Counted from the stretch's first letter, positions 54,901-60,541 are shown. The stretch: DNA of 64,000 nucleotides from Astropecten irregularis (GCA_963971285.1 OZ020251.1:7750001-7814000); one strand, 5' to 3'. The notes: generated by a model not told the origin, from the letters alone. Made by a program: numbers and translations.

Positions 54901-56193
54901 TGTGCTTGGTTTCAAGGCTTCTGACTGCCAAAACGAACACGGAAAATTGACTATTGGGGTCACCACCAACGTAGGGCTGAATAGCTCTGTTTGTAAAGCG
55001 CTTGTACGGTATACAGGAGGTCGCCGGTTCGAATTCCGCTCCAGTCAATTTTTCTTTGTTCATTTTCAATAAATGAAAAACCCGCACTGGCGATTTGGAC
55101 TAGGCCTTCGGTCCGCCTACCTATCTGAAACACGAACTGTGAAGTTTCTTTGTAAGTCGTATAAAACACATCATTTTAGTTGTCACCAAAAGGTAGATCT
55201 CATGATTGTCGAATTTGGTTTATCACTCAGAAATATCAACGTTCCTGGCCTGAACGACAGTTACTACGTGGGGTTGTCCATATACAACACTGTCATATGC
55301 TGTGTAGTTGCTGTACCTCTGTCTATACTGAATGTATCTTCAATCAATGTGACGTATGCCCTGGTGGCTGGCTTTCTGCTGCTCTGTACGACTATGACTC
55401 TCTGCATGCTGTTTATCCCAAAGGTATATTAGCCATTATTCAAAATACGGGCGATAGTGCGCCACCAAGAGTTTTGCAATTACACTGCGCAGAATCTGTC
55501 GACCCTTTCCAGACGCGCATACACGGGCTTACACTTCGAAAAGTGCGCATGCGTGGAAGTGCCTCGTTTTGAAGTTGCGATCAAAATCTAAGATGGCCGC
55601 CAAGGTGTAAACCCGTGTATTGCGATGGGCCAACGCGCTGCAAACTCTTCGTGGCGCACTATTAGGAATCGCCCGAATTATGGAAATGAGGCCATGTCCC
55701 AATTTACTGGATGCGGCTGCAAATTACGCATGTACCTATGGCAGCCACTAGCCAGTGACTGTAGCCATTTCCATAGACTAGTGTGTCATTTGCGTTCACA
55801 GTCAGAGAACGGGAGACTTTGGAAAACCGGTCTTCAAGTCAACAGCGCATGCGCACGCAATTGTGAGCATGCGCGCATTGTTTTGCGCGTGCGCTGTTGT
55901 GCGTGCACGTGCGCTGTTGACTTGAAGACTGGTTCTCCAAAGTCTCCCATTGGGACACGGCCTAAGACTCGCCTAGCAGTGCATTTCTTAACCATGTCCC
56001 ATCTATGTTCTGCTCCACATAGGTCGTCGCAGTTTACCGTAAGAACGCCGTTGATGATCAGGTGAATTTCACCATGCACAAAACCAATAACGAGGCCACA
56101 ATTCACGTAGTGGACGGGGAGCAGAGTCAGCAGCCATTACCCCACAGCGCTAGCAACACAGAGGGTGAAGGACCAAGTATTTTAACACTGTAA
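33672..56193 (+). CDS. GABA-B type metabotropic receptor, GABBR2-like (16 exons, 775 aa)
   Basis: Class C GPCR with an N-terminal signal peptide (about 1-20), a bilobed periplasmic-binding-like ectodomain (to about 440) and seven membrane segments (about 453-476, 494-513, 527-550, 571-590, 631-651, 668-690, 695-718). A short tail of about 56 residues follows. Joined coding exons total 2328 nt with all phases compatible. Best resemblance is to GABBR2: LCTVR-W before TM3, IKD-Q after the second inner loop, AWSTRN-PGLNDS at TM6 and MSSP-LNN at TM2. The conserved Cys527 (TM3) and Cys624 (second outer loop) can pair. There are sequons at NGT, NST, NDT and NIT near the N-terminus. Missing compared with the family from memory are the lobe 1 cysteine pair, the GABBR1 glutamate that contacts GABA (the site reads LVACAYDG), and the tail coiled coil. 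Family members couple to Gi/o as obligate heterodimers; the ligand here is unknown. Confidence 0.92.
34013..34470 (+). mobile_element. MITE family E2 in receptor intron 1
   Basis: It contains AGGGTATGAAGATGGTGCTG, the ATTTATCCAGAAATTA segment, GAGCTCGGGGTAAGAC in place of the usual palindrome, and the E2 end part (GCTCAAATGTTCTCAGGTTT). Its ends are decayed. Intron 1 is 773 bp, so the element makes up more than half of it. Confidence 0.75.
34688..34825 (+). CDS. Receptor exon 2 (residues 82-127)
   Basis: Encodes GDKVTALNMLYDHIYTPPVK, VAVMGSILSSVTETVGEVAG, RWNLVE. The WNLV block is diagnostic for the family. Glycine stands where GABBR1 and GABBR2 have a cysteine at the start, and the second partner cysteine is replaced at MGSILSS. 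Phase 0 to phase 0. Confidence 0.93.
34909..35045. mobile_element. Foldback element D, copy 2 (receptor intron 2)
   Basis: GGAGACTTTTGAAGAGTCGG with TCTTGAGTCAGCAGCGCACG is mirrored by GCGCTGTTGACTCAAGACCG with ACTCTCCAAAAGTCTCC. The centre is GCACGCGCAATACAACGCGC. It starts 84 bp after exon 2. Confidence 0.9.
35108..35165 (+). repeat. SINE family I fragment
   Basis: ATACCGTACCGGTGTTCCTG, AGGTCGCTGGTTGGAATCCG and CTCCAGACAATTTTT correspond to the B-box half of the family. Confidence 0.8.
35384..35450. repeat. A-rich low-complexity tract
   Basis: Runs of A with AATAATAATAATA and AAAACAAAACAAACAAAA. It may be a decayed retroelement tail after the SINE fragment, but that is not demonstrable. 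Confidence 0.7.
35798..35963 (+). mobile_element. MITE family E1, one half (receptor intron 2)
   Basis: AGAGAAAATACTTAAGAAAT, AGTGGGCACCGTATGGGACT, GACTGTTACTGTAT and CATGAATCTGCATTTCTTTG, then a decayed right end AAAGTATAATATGAAACC. Confidence 0.85.
36752..37113 (-). mobile_element. MITE family E1, full copy (receptor intron 2)
   Basis: Starts CAATATCATACTTTGATTTT and ends ACCAAAGTATGATACTACCT then TTAAG, with the palindromic centre GATCTTTTAAAAGATC. The terminal inverted repeat TATCATACTTTGG is the clearest mark of subtype E1. Confidence 0.9.
37113..37202. repeat. Foldback element F, partial copy abutting E
   Basis: GATGCATTGCGGGCCTATGT, AGGATACGATGGGTTTTC and TTCATGAAATCGACCC form the right part of F. 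The left part is missing exactly where the E copy ends, so E may have inserted into F. Confidence 0.8.
37203..41404. other. Receptor intron 2, remainder; no exon recognised
   Basis: About 4.2 kb. Poly-C runs lie at 38977-38989 and 39207-39219, and a GCATGCGCGTGC Z-prone word at 38706. Frames on the minus strand (38759-39100 and 39510-39884) have no recognisable domain or supporting splice sites. Confidence 0.5.
41405..41575 (+). CDS. Receptor exon 3 (residues 128-184)
   Basis: Encodes VSPGGSTPVLNDRHRFPYIY, RALISSAGFSHAEM, FGWTKIATLHQ. The (S/T)TPVL and RFP-(Y/F)(I/F)(Y/F)R blocks correspond to the lobe 1 core. Phase 0 to phase 0. Confidence 0.94.
41626..41850. repeat. Foldback element J (receptor intron 3)
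   Basis: TAGGCACGTTCACACACTAT is mirrored by TCAAATCGTGAACGTGCCTA. The interior is built of the word GCGATT and its complement (AATCGCGCTCCAAATTGTCC, AAATAAGCGCGATTATTTGG). It fills over half of the 405-bp intron. Confidence 0.85.
41981..42082 (+). CDS. Receptor exon 4 (residues 185-218)
   Basis: Encodes AALEMQRLAEVNNITVIAAE, SFYAEVDDAMQRLK, from the lobe 2 entry helix and strand (compare E-F---P---VK-LK in relatives). N-I-T is a possible glycosylation site. Confidence 0.92.
43020..43085 (+). CDS. Receptor exon 5 (residues 219-240)
   Basis: Encodes DKDARIIAANFYEDRVRRVF then CS, matching the family block DARII-G-F------VFC. Donor GTAAGT, phase 0. Confidence 0.94.
43086..44866. other. Receptor intron 5, first part
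   Basis: A short CA run lies at 43126-43138. AATAATAAAGCACTTATAAG near 44200 resembles the 3' end of a decayed LINE. Nothing else is recognised. Confidence 0.45.
44867..45099. mobile_element. Foldback element N, copy 1 (receptor intron 5)
   Basis: CCCTTTTCCAAACCTCGGCT is mirrored by AGCCGAGGTTTGGAAAAGGG. A CAGGCT hexamer is repeated four times just inside the left end. A second copy is at 50672. Confidence 0.9.
45391..45582 (+). CDS. Receptor exon 6 (residues 241-304)
   Basis: Encodes AYRLGLYGARYVWMLPGYFA, DGWWKVHEEGVTCTPAELKT, ASEGYLTIMW. The Y-WI-PG-Y---WW block is GABBR2-like. Cysteines here and in exon 5 can form the usual lobe 2 disulfide. Confidence 0.94.
46412..46624. repeat. 9-bp minisatellite, about 23-24 units (receptor intron 6)
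   Basis: Unit TGTTCTCTA, nearly perfect; one unit at about 46511-46519 reads TGTTCTCAA. Because the unit is 9 bp, three frames read as endless tripeptides (MFS and CSL on plus, ENI on minus). These are not genes. Confidence 0.98.
46625..47877. other. Receptor intron 6, middle part
   Basis: No exon or repeat family recognised. GACTCGAACCCTGGCCACAG at 47341 faintly resembles a tRNA or SINE B box on the minus strand. Confidence 0.4.
47878..48242 (+). mobile_element. MITE family E1, full copy (receptor intron 6)
   Basis: Starts AAAGGTTGTATCATACTTTG and ends AAAGTATGATGCAACCTTTA, giving a terminal inverted repeat of at least 20 bp. The centre is GATCTTTTAAAAGATC. It ends 70 bp before exon 7. Confidence 0.93.
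48313..48543 (+). CDS. Receptor exon 7 (residues 305-381)
   Basis: Encodes TPSEYRRQMEPVVGYNLPVT, then RGLVACAYDGMWALALGLHQ and DSFRYGDKEYADVLGRHVQR, ending QYFQGVS. The AYDG-W block is the family hallmark. The residue aligned with the GABA-binding glutamate of GABBR1 is not acidic. Confidence 0.94.
48544..49203. other. Receptor intron 7
   Basis: AT-rich, with the small inverted word GTTGTTAATATAACAAC at 49115-49131. No exon or repeat family seen. Confidence 0.6.
49204..49267 (+). CDS. Receptor exon 8 (residues 382-402 plus 1 nt)
   Basis: Encodes GPFGFTANGDRIGTLLIEQN then K, matching GVSG---F---G-R-G---I-Q of relatives. Donor GTATGT, phase 1. Confidence 0.9.
49522..49608 (+). CDS. Receptor exon 9 (residues 403-431 plus 1 nt)
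   Basis: Encodes GGTETVVGTYYGNKTVSWSV then TIQELWYYA, the last ectodomain strand. The in-frame donor is GTGGGT at 49609. A competing GTAAAC four bases downstream shifts the frame to an early stop. Confidence 0.85.
49628..49737. repeat. Foldback element O, copy 1 (receptor intron 9)
   Basis: GGCTGTGTCCGAAATATCTG with GCTGCGGCTGCAAAT is mirrored by ATTTGCGATCACAGCCAGAG and TCGGGACACGGCC. The larger copy at 55690 is interrupted by element D. Confidence 0.8.
49868..50108. mobile_element. Foldback element G, copy 2 (receptor intron 9)
   Basis: GGCCAATTTCACGGCGCTGC with TTAGCACAAAAATTTGCTAA at the left and AAATCTGTTTGCAGCGCCAT with GAAATTGGCC at the right. It abuts element F. Confidence 0.8.
50105..50253. 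repeat. Foldback element F, copy 6 (receptor intron 9)
   Basis: GGGGCAGATTTCACGAAGGA to CTTACGATCGATCGAAGTGT and GGTGAAATCCAGCCCTGG. Its left end overlaps the right end of G by a few bases, so one element probably landed at the edge of the other. Confidence 0.75.
50431..50587 (+). CDS. Receptor exon 10 (residues 432-483 plus 2 nt)
   Basis: Encodes GGKAPFDSDITETITQLQSM then PLPILISVCAFATLGTVIAV, LFIVFNITKRTN: the juxtamembrane linker and TM1. GGK-P is family-typical. The donor used is GTACGG. The frame after it would run on into the intron. Confidence 0.9.
50672..50901. mobile_element. Foldback element N, copy 2 (receptor intron 10)
   Basis: GGCCGTTTTCCAATCTTCGG with CTCGGGCTCAGGCTCGGGCT is mirrored by GGAGCAGGAGCAGGAGCCGA and GGTTTGGAAAAGGGCC. 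Confidence 0.85.
50944..51316 (+). mobile_element. MITE family E2 (receptor intron 10)
   Basis: Starts TGAAAGGTATTGGTGACATA, has the centre TTTTGATCTCGGGGTTAGAT and ends GACCTTTACCAATCTTG through TTTTTAAGG. Confidence 0.85.
51443..51540. repeat. MITE family B, left half (receptor intron 10)
   Basis: GGGCAATTCCGAATAGTGCG, CCGCCAAGAGTTTACAACAC, GTTGGCCAATATGG. The right half is missing. It ends about 40 bp before exon 11. Confidence 0.8.
51579..51711 (+). CDS. Receptor exon 11 (residues 484-528)
   Basis: With 2 nt from exon 10 it encodes RQVKMSSPKLNNIISVGIIL, AYFSVVIMGVDRSLVEEHVL, RSLCT: inner loop 1, TM2 and the start of TM3. Cys527 is the conserved disulfide partner. Phase 2 to phase 0. Confidence 0.93.
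51712..52357. other. Receptor intron 11, first part
   Basis: A TTTATTGCAACAACTTGCAA word at 51847 recalls the polyadenylation and primer region of a solo LTR on the minus strand, but no matching TG...CA ends were found. Not called. Confidence 0.35.
52358..52542. repeat. Foldback element K (receptor intron 11)
   Basis: GGCCTTTTCACAAGACGGTA with AAATCTCAACCATTGATAAA is mirrored by AGAGAATTTCTCAATGGTTG and TAGCGTCGTGTGAAAATG. It ends about 25 bp before exon 12. Confidence 0.8.
52568..52675 (+). CDS. Receptor exon 12 (residues 529-564)
   Basis: Encodes VRCWGLALSFTLAFGGMFTK then MWRVYSIVIHNKTKRK: TM3 and inner loop 2. FG-MF-K-WRV is diagnostic for GABA-B receptors. Confidence 0.95.
52729..53031 (+). 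mobile_element. MITE family E1 (receptor intron 12)
   Basis: Starts AAAGGTACATGTAGTATCAA and ends AAAAGTATGATATTACCTTT. AAAGTGGGCACCGTATGGAA is present. The element makes up most of this 412-bp intron. Confidence 0.85.
53088..53213 (+). CDS. Receptor exon 13 (residues 565-606)
   Basis: Encodes AIKDRQLFMIIGVLLLIDIV then ILVTRQITDPIRVETELVRL, TQ: TM4 and the start of outer loop 2. DP-R matches the family. Confidence 0.94.
53582..53879. mobile_element. Foldback element P (receptor intron 13)
   Basis: AATCCGAACACACGCTTTTG, AGAGGCGCCCTCTTTTGGTT is mirrored by AACCACAAGAGGGCGCCACT and CAAAAACTTGTGTTCGGATT. The terminal inverted repeats are about 40-45 bp. Confidence 0.9.
53999..54144 (+). CDS. 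Receptor exon 14 (residues 607-654 plus 2 nt)
   Basis: Encodes TEEDLLNYRRYEHAYVQCTS then SAIWTMALIIYKAFVVVFGV, FLAWST: outer loop 2 with Cys624 and TM5. IYK-(F/L) and FLAW-T are family words. Donor GTAGTG, phase 2. Confidence 0.92.
54206..54348. mobile_element. Foldback element H, copy 2 (receptor intron 14)
   Basis: GCCCTTCACCGACGTAGATG to TGCTTGTTGAGTGCAC is mirrored by GTGCACTCAACAAGCACTGC and CATCTACATCGGTGAAGGGC. It is more regular than the copy at 23508. Confidence 0.9.
54778..54862 (-). repeat. SINE family I, minus strand (receptor intron 14)
   Basis: CGAACCGGCGACCTCTTAAA, TACCGTACAGGCGCTCTACC, AACTGAGTCATCCAGCCCTA is the reverse complement of the family body. It forms an inverted pair with the next entry. 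Confidence 0.85.
54948..55062 (+). repeat. SINE family I, plus strand (receptor intron 14)
   Basis: Leader TTGACTATTGGGGTCACCAC, then GGCTGAATAGCTCTGTTTGT, CTTGTACGGTATACAGGAGG and the B box GGTTCGAATTCCGCTCCAGT. It lies about 85 bp from the inverted copy upstream. Confidence 0.88.
55231..55423 (+). CDS. Receptor exon 15 (residues 655-719)
   Basis: After completing Arg655 it encodes NINVPGLNDSYYVGLSIYNT, VICCVVAVPLSILNVSSINV and TYALVAGFLLLCTTMTLCML, FIPK: TM6 and TM7. LND--YVG-SIYN is diagnostic for the family. Confidence 0.95.
55448..55675. mobile_element. MITE family B, complete copy with C nested inside (receptor intron 15)
   Basis: GGGCGATAGTGCGCCACCAA at the left and CAAACTCTTCGTGGCGCACT, ATTAGGAATCGCCC at the right. 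It is interrupted at 55520-55619 by family C. Outside the insertion the halves resemble the copy at 3081. Confidence 0.88.
55520..55619. mobile_element. MITE family C, copy 3, nested in B
   Basis: TACACGGGCTTACACTTCGA to GGTGTAAACCCGTGTA, flanked by A/T in a way that fits a TA target duplication. The interior carries GTGCCTCGTTTTGAAGTTGC and AAGATGGCCGCC, nearly identical to the copy at 24020. Confidence 0.88.
55690..55962. mobile_element. Foldback element O, copy 2, interrupted by D (receptor intron 15)
   Basis: GGCCATGTCCCAATTTACTG with GATGCGGCTGCAAATTACGC on the left and TTGGGACACGGCC on the right. Element D sits just inside the right end. Confidence 0.82.
55812..55947. mobile_element. 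Foldback element D, copy 3, nested in O
   Basis: GGGAGACTTTGGAAAACCGG, TCTTCAAGTCAACAGCGCAT is mirrored by GCGCTGTTGACTTGAAGACT, GGTTCTCCAAAGTCTCCC. The centre GCGCATTGTTTTGCGCGTGC is alternating purine-pyrimidine. Confidence 0.9.
56023..56193 (+). CDS. Receptor exon 16 (residues 720-775, stop)
   Basis: Encodes the cytoplasmic tail VVAVYRKNAVDDQVNFTMHK through NNEATIHVVDGEQSQQ to GPSILTL, stop TAA. There is no heptad pattern and no RSR-type retention motif. Vertebrate GABBR1 and GABBR2 tails are much longer. Confidence 0.9.
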   Translation, partial: VVAVYRKNAVDDQVNFTMHKTNNEATIHVVDGEQSQQPLPHSASNTEGEGPSILTL

Positions 56194-57519
56194 AGGGCAG
56201 ACGTGTTAACACAATACTAGCAAAAGGCTCCCATATCTGACGTCACGAAATCACACAGATTTGTCTGCTGCCCCCATTGACGAAATTCAGAGTATCTGAA
56301 TTTTGGGGAGCTTGCGGGTTGAGCATGTTCAGAGAAAAATCATCCAAAAAGACTCTCTTTCTGTGTTCAATGTGAGATAAATACATGTATGTATGAATAT
56401 TTTCTCATGTCAAGTAGTTTAATGATTATAATTCTAACAAATTATGCGAGGTTTGTTGATTGTTGAACATCCTCTTTAAGTCACAAGGACAAGCTAGTGT
56501 ACACCTTTCTAACGAGTCTACTTTTAACATGGATGCGATTTTCGTCAACGTCCTTTGTTGAAACCTTGCTAAATAATGGTTTCGTGTGAAGCGGAATTTT
56601 ACGCTGCCAGCGGCGTATTTGAGACAAAGTGGGGTGCGGCATCCTGTGTTTGCCGTGACTCGGAAGGTATTTCTGTTGATCTGAAATGGATCTGAAAGTG
56701 CTCCGGATTAAAAATAAAAGTTGTCTGCGTTACACACAAGTCTGTACGGAAGCGTATTTAGGACTCAACTGGATAGCAACTGTGGCCCGCTATTTTTCTT
56801 GGGCTGGAGAGGACAAATATTTTCCCTTGCAGAATAATATTGCCAACAAATTATAATATTAAAAACAAAAAACTTAATTCACCATGGCGAAGCAGTGGGT
56901 CGAATTCCATGTTCTAAATACGCTTCCGTAGCTTTGAGATTTCAACAGCCGATTGTGTGAACTGTCCTGTCTCCGTCTAGCGCAGACTTTATCCCTGACT
57001 TTAAAAGCTTAATACTACAGATCTTGTGTGTGCCCCAGGTGATTAGTCCGTTGTGTTTTATATCCATTGCAAAAGTACATTAATACAAACGAAAACGTTT
57101 TCAAAGAGTTCACAACGCACTTCTGTTTTCAAAGAGTTCACTGCAACGCACTGCAATGAGTATTCTATTATCTAGAGAATAATCGATGCTTTAATCAATT
57201 AATTTGTTTTTTATTTAATTGAGAGATTTGTACGATTTTACGCACACATTTCTGAAGATTGTATTACCAATGGCTTTCCACAAAAAGAGATTCATACACT
57301 CTTTCATGAACCACAAATGTAAACTTTTATATGTTGTGATATTCAATCATTGCTGTGTGAAACGTGCTGTACGTAACTGTCGTCTGTATAGGGCACTGTG
57401 AAGACACTACTGTTGTTAATGTAAATACATATACATGATTTCATGATGTATAACAGCATGGTGATCAAACCGATTTCCCCATGTAACAAGAACTCAATTC
57501 AAAATCACAAAATAATAAA
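56194..57519 (+). other. 3' untranslated region of the receptor and following intergenic DNA
   Basis: The first AATAAA after the stop is at 56713-56718 (in TAAAAATAAAAG) and another is at 57514-57519. A 3' UTR of about 0.5 or 1.3 kb is therefore plausible. No repeat element lies in the first 500 bases. A 20-nt word (TTTTCAAAGAGTTCAC) is duplicated near 57099 and 57125. Confidence 0.4.
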
Positions 57520-57599
57520 CCTAGAGCAATCATGTGTTATACCTTAAACAGTACAATGTTGGTCTGTTTTCTCCTTTTTTTAACCGTCAATTTTCTGAA

Positions 57600-57706
57600 T
57601 TGACTATTAGGGTTACCACCAACGTAGGGTTGGATGGCTCAGTTGGTAGAGCACCTGTATAGTATTCAGGAGGTCGCCGGTTCGAATCCCGCTCCAGTCA
57701 ATTTTT
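57600..57706 (+). repeat. tRNA-derived SINE (family I), best copy
   Basis: Leader TTGACTATTAGGGTTACCAC, A box TGGCTCAGTTGGTAGAGCAC, CTGTATAGTATTCAGGAGGT, B box GGTTCGAATCCCGCTCCAGT, then CAATTTTTCTTCG. The promoter boxes match pol III consensus. The acceptor stem does not close, so it is a SINE head and not a tRNA gene. Confidence 0.9.
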
Positions 57707-57833
57707 CTTCGCTTAGTTGTCAATGTCAATTGTCTTGATTGATTATGAGTTTTGAGTGTAGGCCTGTGTTATTGTTTTAATATCCATGTTTATCAAGTTT
57801 GTTGATAATTATGTCAATAATGTTAAGTAATAG

Positions 57834-58132
57834 TTAAAGGTAATATCATACTTTGTTTTGTTTTTTTGTCAAAGAAATACAGATTTCGTCATATAGGCAC
57901 AGGAAAGATACGGTAACAGTCATCTGTGAAATTTCCAATTCCATAGATCCAAAGAATCTGGGTGGATCAGTTTAAAATTACGCCTTTCTGTATAAATACT
58001 CCATTTCAGGCAGAACTGTTTTAACGGTATGTTTCTACCATCTCCTTCTTTATACAAGTTACCCCAGTATTAAAGTTATAGGTAAATCTGTGAAGATTTC
58101 TGTGGCGGTATATATATATGCTATCATGATAA
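57834..58132 (-). mobile_element. MITE family E1, diverged
   Basis: AAAGGTAATATCATACTTTG start, AGATACGGTAACAGTCATCT, TTCAGGCAGAACTGTTTTAA and GGTATGTTTCTACCATCTCC in minus-strand order. The right end is decayed into a TATATATA run. Confidence 0.82.
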
Positions 58133-58324
58133 TAATGAATGAAAATGCATTAATTCTTAAGTACATGTAGGAGAATCACGTTGGTCGAGCTTCATTATTA
58201 GGACATTACCGAGGTGGTATATACATGTATACTGAACAACAAGCGGAGAGCGATTCGTCTAATCTGTCAAAAAGTGTAAAGTTATTGAACTATTATTTTC
58301 GACAGTCCATGGGTGTAGATCACG

Positions 58325-58353
58325 GGGGGGGGGGGGGTTAGTGGGGGCGGGGG
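58325..58353 (+). other. G-rich tract with quadruplex potential
   Basis: A run of fourteen G, then TTAGT, five G, C and five G. Four or more G-blocks with short loops fit a G4 motif. It lies about 670 bp upstream of the transferase promoter. Function unknown. Confidence 0.6.
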
Positions 58354-58998
58354 TACAACCCCAGGTTTATGTATAATATAGAGTGTCCCCCAGAAAAACG
58401 CGTGTTGAGAACTATTATATGAAAATAAAACTATTTACCACTTACCACAAGATTCACATATTGTGAGATACAGCCATGTCTTGGCTATCACCCCGTAGAA
58501 TTTGAGCAAAATTGGACTGAAATTGAGTGAAAAAAAAAACAAACAAACACTGAATTACCCAACCTCAAAACCCAATAGTCATCTTTCTGTATTATGTACA
58601 TGTATATGTATTTGTGCACAGAAGTACAGCCAGCTACAGGATCGCAGCTTACACCCCAAAGTTTGAGGACGTGTGTACATTCCTATTCCACACACTTTTA
58701 CTATCAGCAACGGGGGGGGGGACCTTTCTTTGGGGTGACATGGGCCACGAGCGCCCACGCAACCCATGAATGCTTCTTAAATTCACTGCACGTATTCCAT
58801 GAAAGATGCTCCATTGTGACTTATAGAGCACACATACCTATACTTAGAATAACAATTAAAGACTGATGGACATTGTATTGATGTGCAGTGCAGTGCAGAG
58901 AAGACTCTCCGCGTATATCGTGCACGTACAGTAGCCTCATGTTCCTGCTAAAAACATGTTCCTTTTCATACACGTGAATTCGTCTTTCCACGGGAATT

Positions 58999-59006
58999 AT
59001 AAATAA
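58999..59006 (+). promoter_or_regulatory. TATA box of the transferase gene
   Basis: TATAAATA follows GGGAAT. A start site near 59030 would give a 5' leader exon ending at 59143. Confidence 0.45.
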
Positions 59007-59029
59007 CTTATACTGGAAAGCTGCAGTGA

Positions 59030-59143
59030 GTCAGTTAAAGCCTGACGGTATACCGTACACTGACAGCGAAGAACTGAAGTAATACCTTAACAGCGTGTTT
59101 CTGTACGTGCAGTCGATCGAGTTTAAGGTGGAGTTCGGAATTG
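59030..59143 (+). other. Probable 5' untranslated exon of the transferase gene
   Basis: The donor GTAAGA follows GAGTTCGGAATTG at 59143. No long frame is present. It would splice to an acceptor at 60444 (TTTCTTTCTAATTCCAG) or 60453. The start is inferred from the TATA box. Confidence 0.45.
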
Positions 59144-60021
59144 GTAAGAATCCAAAACATTCATTGTTCAGTTCTTTCTTTTTTTCTTGCTTGTATGTCG
59201 GCCACGACAGCTTCGCAGTTCTAGGTTTTTATAATATTCTGAATTGATAAAAAAAACAAGATTACATATCTGACCGTACAACTATCATTAAATGTTCTTT
59301 TGGTTATCATTCACAAAACTATAAAGGAGAGGACAAGTGGTTTCCAAAAATATAAAGTTATATGAAAGGAAATCAACTTCAAGCTTCTACAGTTCCCAAA
59401 CGATATTTTTGACTTTCAGCAAATGTTCCCGAGTCGTTTAAACTCTAGATTGAAGAAATTCCTCCAATATTTCAGCGGAAAGTTATACTTTTAGTATAAA
59501 AAGTATACTTTTCATACCTGCTTAATTGTTGCACGATGATGATACTTTTAGGGAACCACTTGTCCACAATTACCGTTATTTTCCTAATGTCTTGAAATAT
59601 TTTGCCTAAAACAAATGCATCATTTTGTACAGCATTACATTTGCCAAAATCGAGAATTATTCGAGAATAGCACATTCGTTTGTGCAGCATTGAGTAGCTT
59701 AATACCCGTACACAGTCATCATGCAATAGTCATTTCTGATGACTAGCCTTGTGTCTTTTGTTCACTTAAAAAACAACCAGGACGAATTACGTAAGCGCGT
59801 TCATTGACAATACGTTAACAATAACAGAGAAATACAGGTCCGTAGAGGTACCTCTTGACTTTACAGTGTTGCATATGAATAGTCGGTGCTCAGAAAGTGT
59901 GCAGGCAAGCATGGACACAAGCGCGGAGATCCTGTGTGTGATCAATAATAGATAATGAAAGTCATGCCATAACCGAATGGGCAATGTGTCTTATTTCTCC
60001 ATGCATGTACATAAATATTCT
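59144..60021. other. Probable leader intron, no feature recognised
   Basis: AT-rich. Minus-strand frames at 59472-59726 and 59787-59984 show no domain. TATACTTTTAGTATAAAAAG near 59486-59505 is a small palindrome. Confidence 0.45.
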
Positions 60022-60266
60022 GGGACAATTTTATAGATCTGCTTAAGTACAACATTTGCTTAAGCATGAAAAGTCTTCCTTGATCAAACAAGATTACAAA
60101 CTAAATTTTCATGCGATGATTACTGCTTTTGACATGTACAGTGTTCGGCCATTGGTTGCTGAGCATAACATTCACAAGGAGTTTCAGCTGGCATACTGTT
60201 TGTTTACCGAGGTTTTTGTTGCTTAAGCAAACTTTAGTTCTTAAGCAGCTCTATGAAATTGGCCCC
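60022..60266. mobile_element. Foldback element G, copy 3
   Basis: GGGACAATTTTATAGATCTG with CTTAAGTACAACATTTGCTT is mirrored by TTGCTTAAGCAAACTTTAGT, TCTTAAGCAGCTCTATGAAA and TTGGCCCC. It lies in the leader intron of the transferase gene. Confidence 0.9.
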
Positions 60267-60471
60267 TGGTTACTGCATAACAGTTAATGGGTTAGGGTCT
60301 GTTAGACTGTGCATTGTGTGACATGCTGGTTAGATATTGGATTGCGGCTTTTGAACAACTTGAAAATTATGTGAATGTGCTGCAGTATTTTAGATGGCAT
60401 TTTACTCTTGAAATCCTGAGAGACATTTTTCTTTCTAATTCCAGTACTTGCAGGTGATTCTGGAGGCGGGG

Positions 60472-60541
60472 ATGGCTGGGTGTATCAACATAAGAACTCT
60501 GTTTTATCTGCAGTTCAGCTGTGTCGTCGCAATATGCCTCT
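60472..60541 (+). CDS. Transferase exon with start codon
   Basis: ATG at 60472; 23 codons plus 1 nt; donor GTAAGT. The hydrophobic stretch without an upstream cleavage motif suggests a signal anchor. Confidence 0.75.

Noticed and set aside
57630-57706. Possible functional tRNA gene
   Set aside because: The A and B boxes are good, but the acceptor stem does not pair, the anticodon arm is not canonical and several similar copies occur in the window. It is a SINE head.
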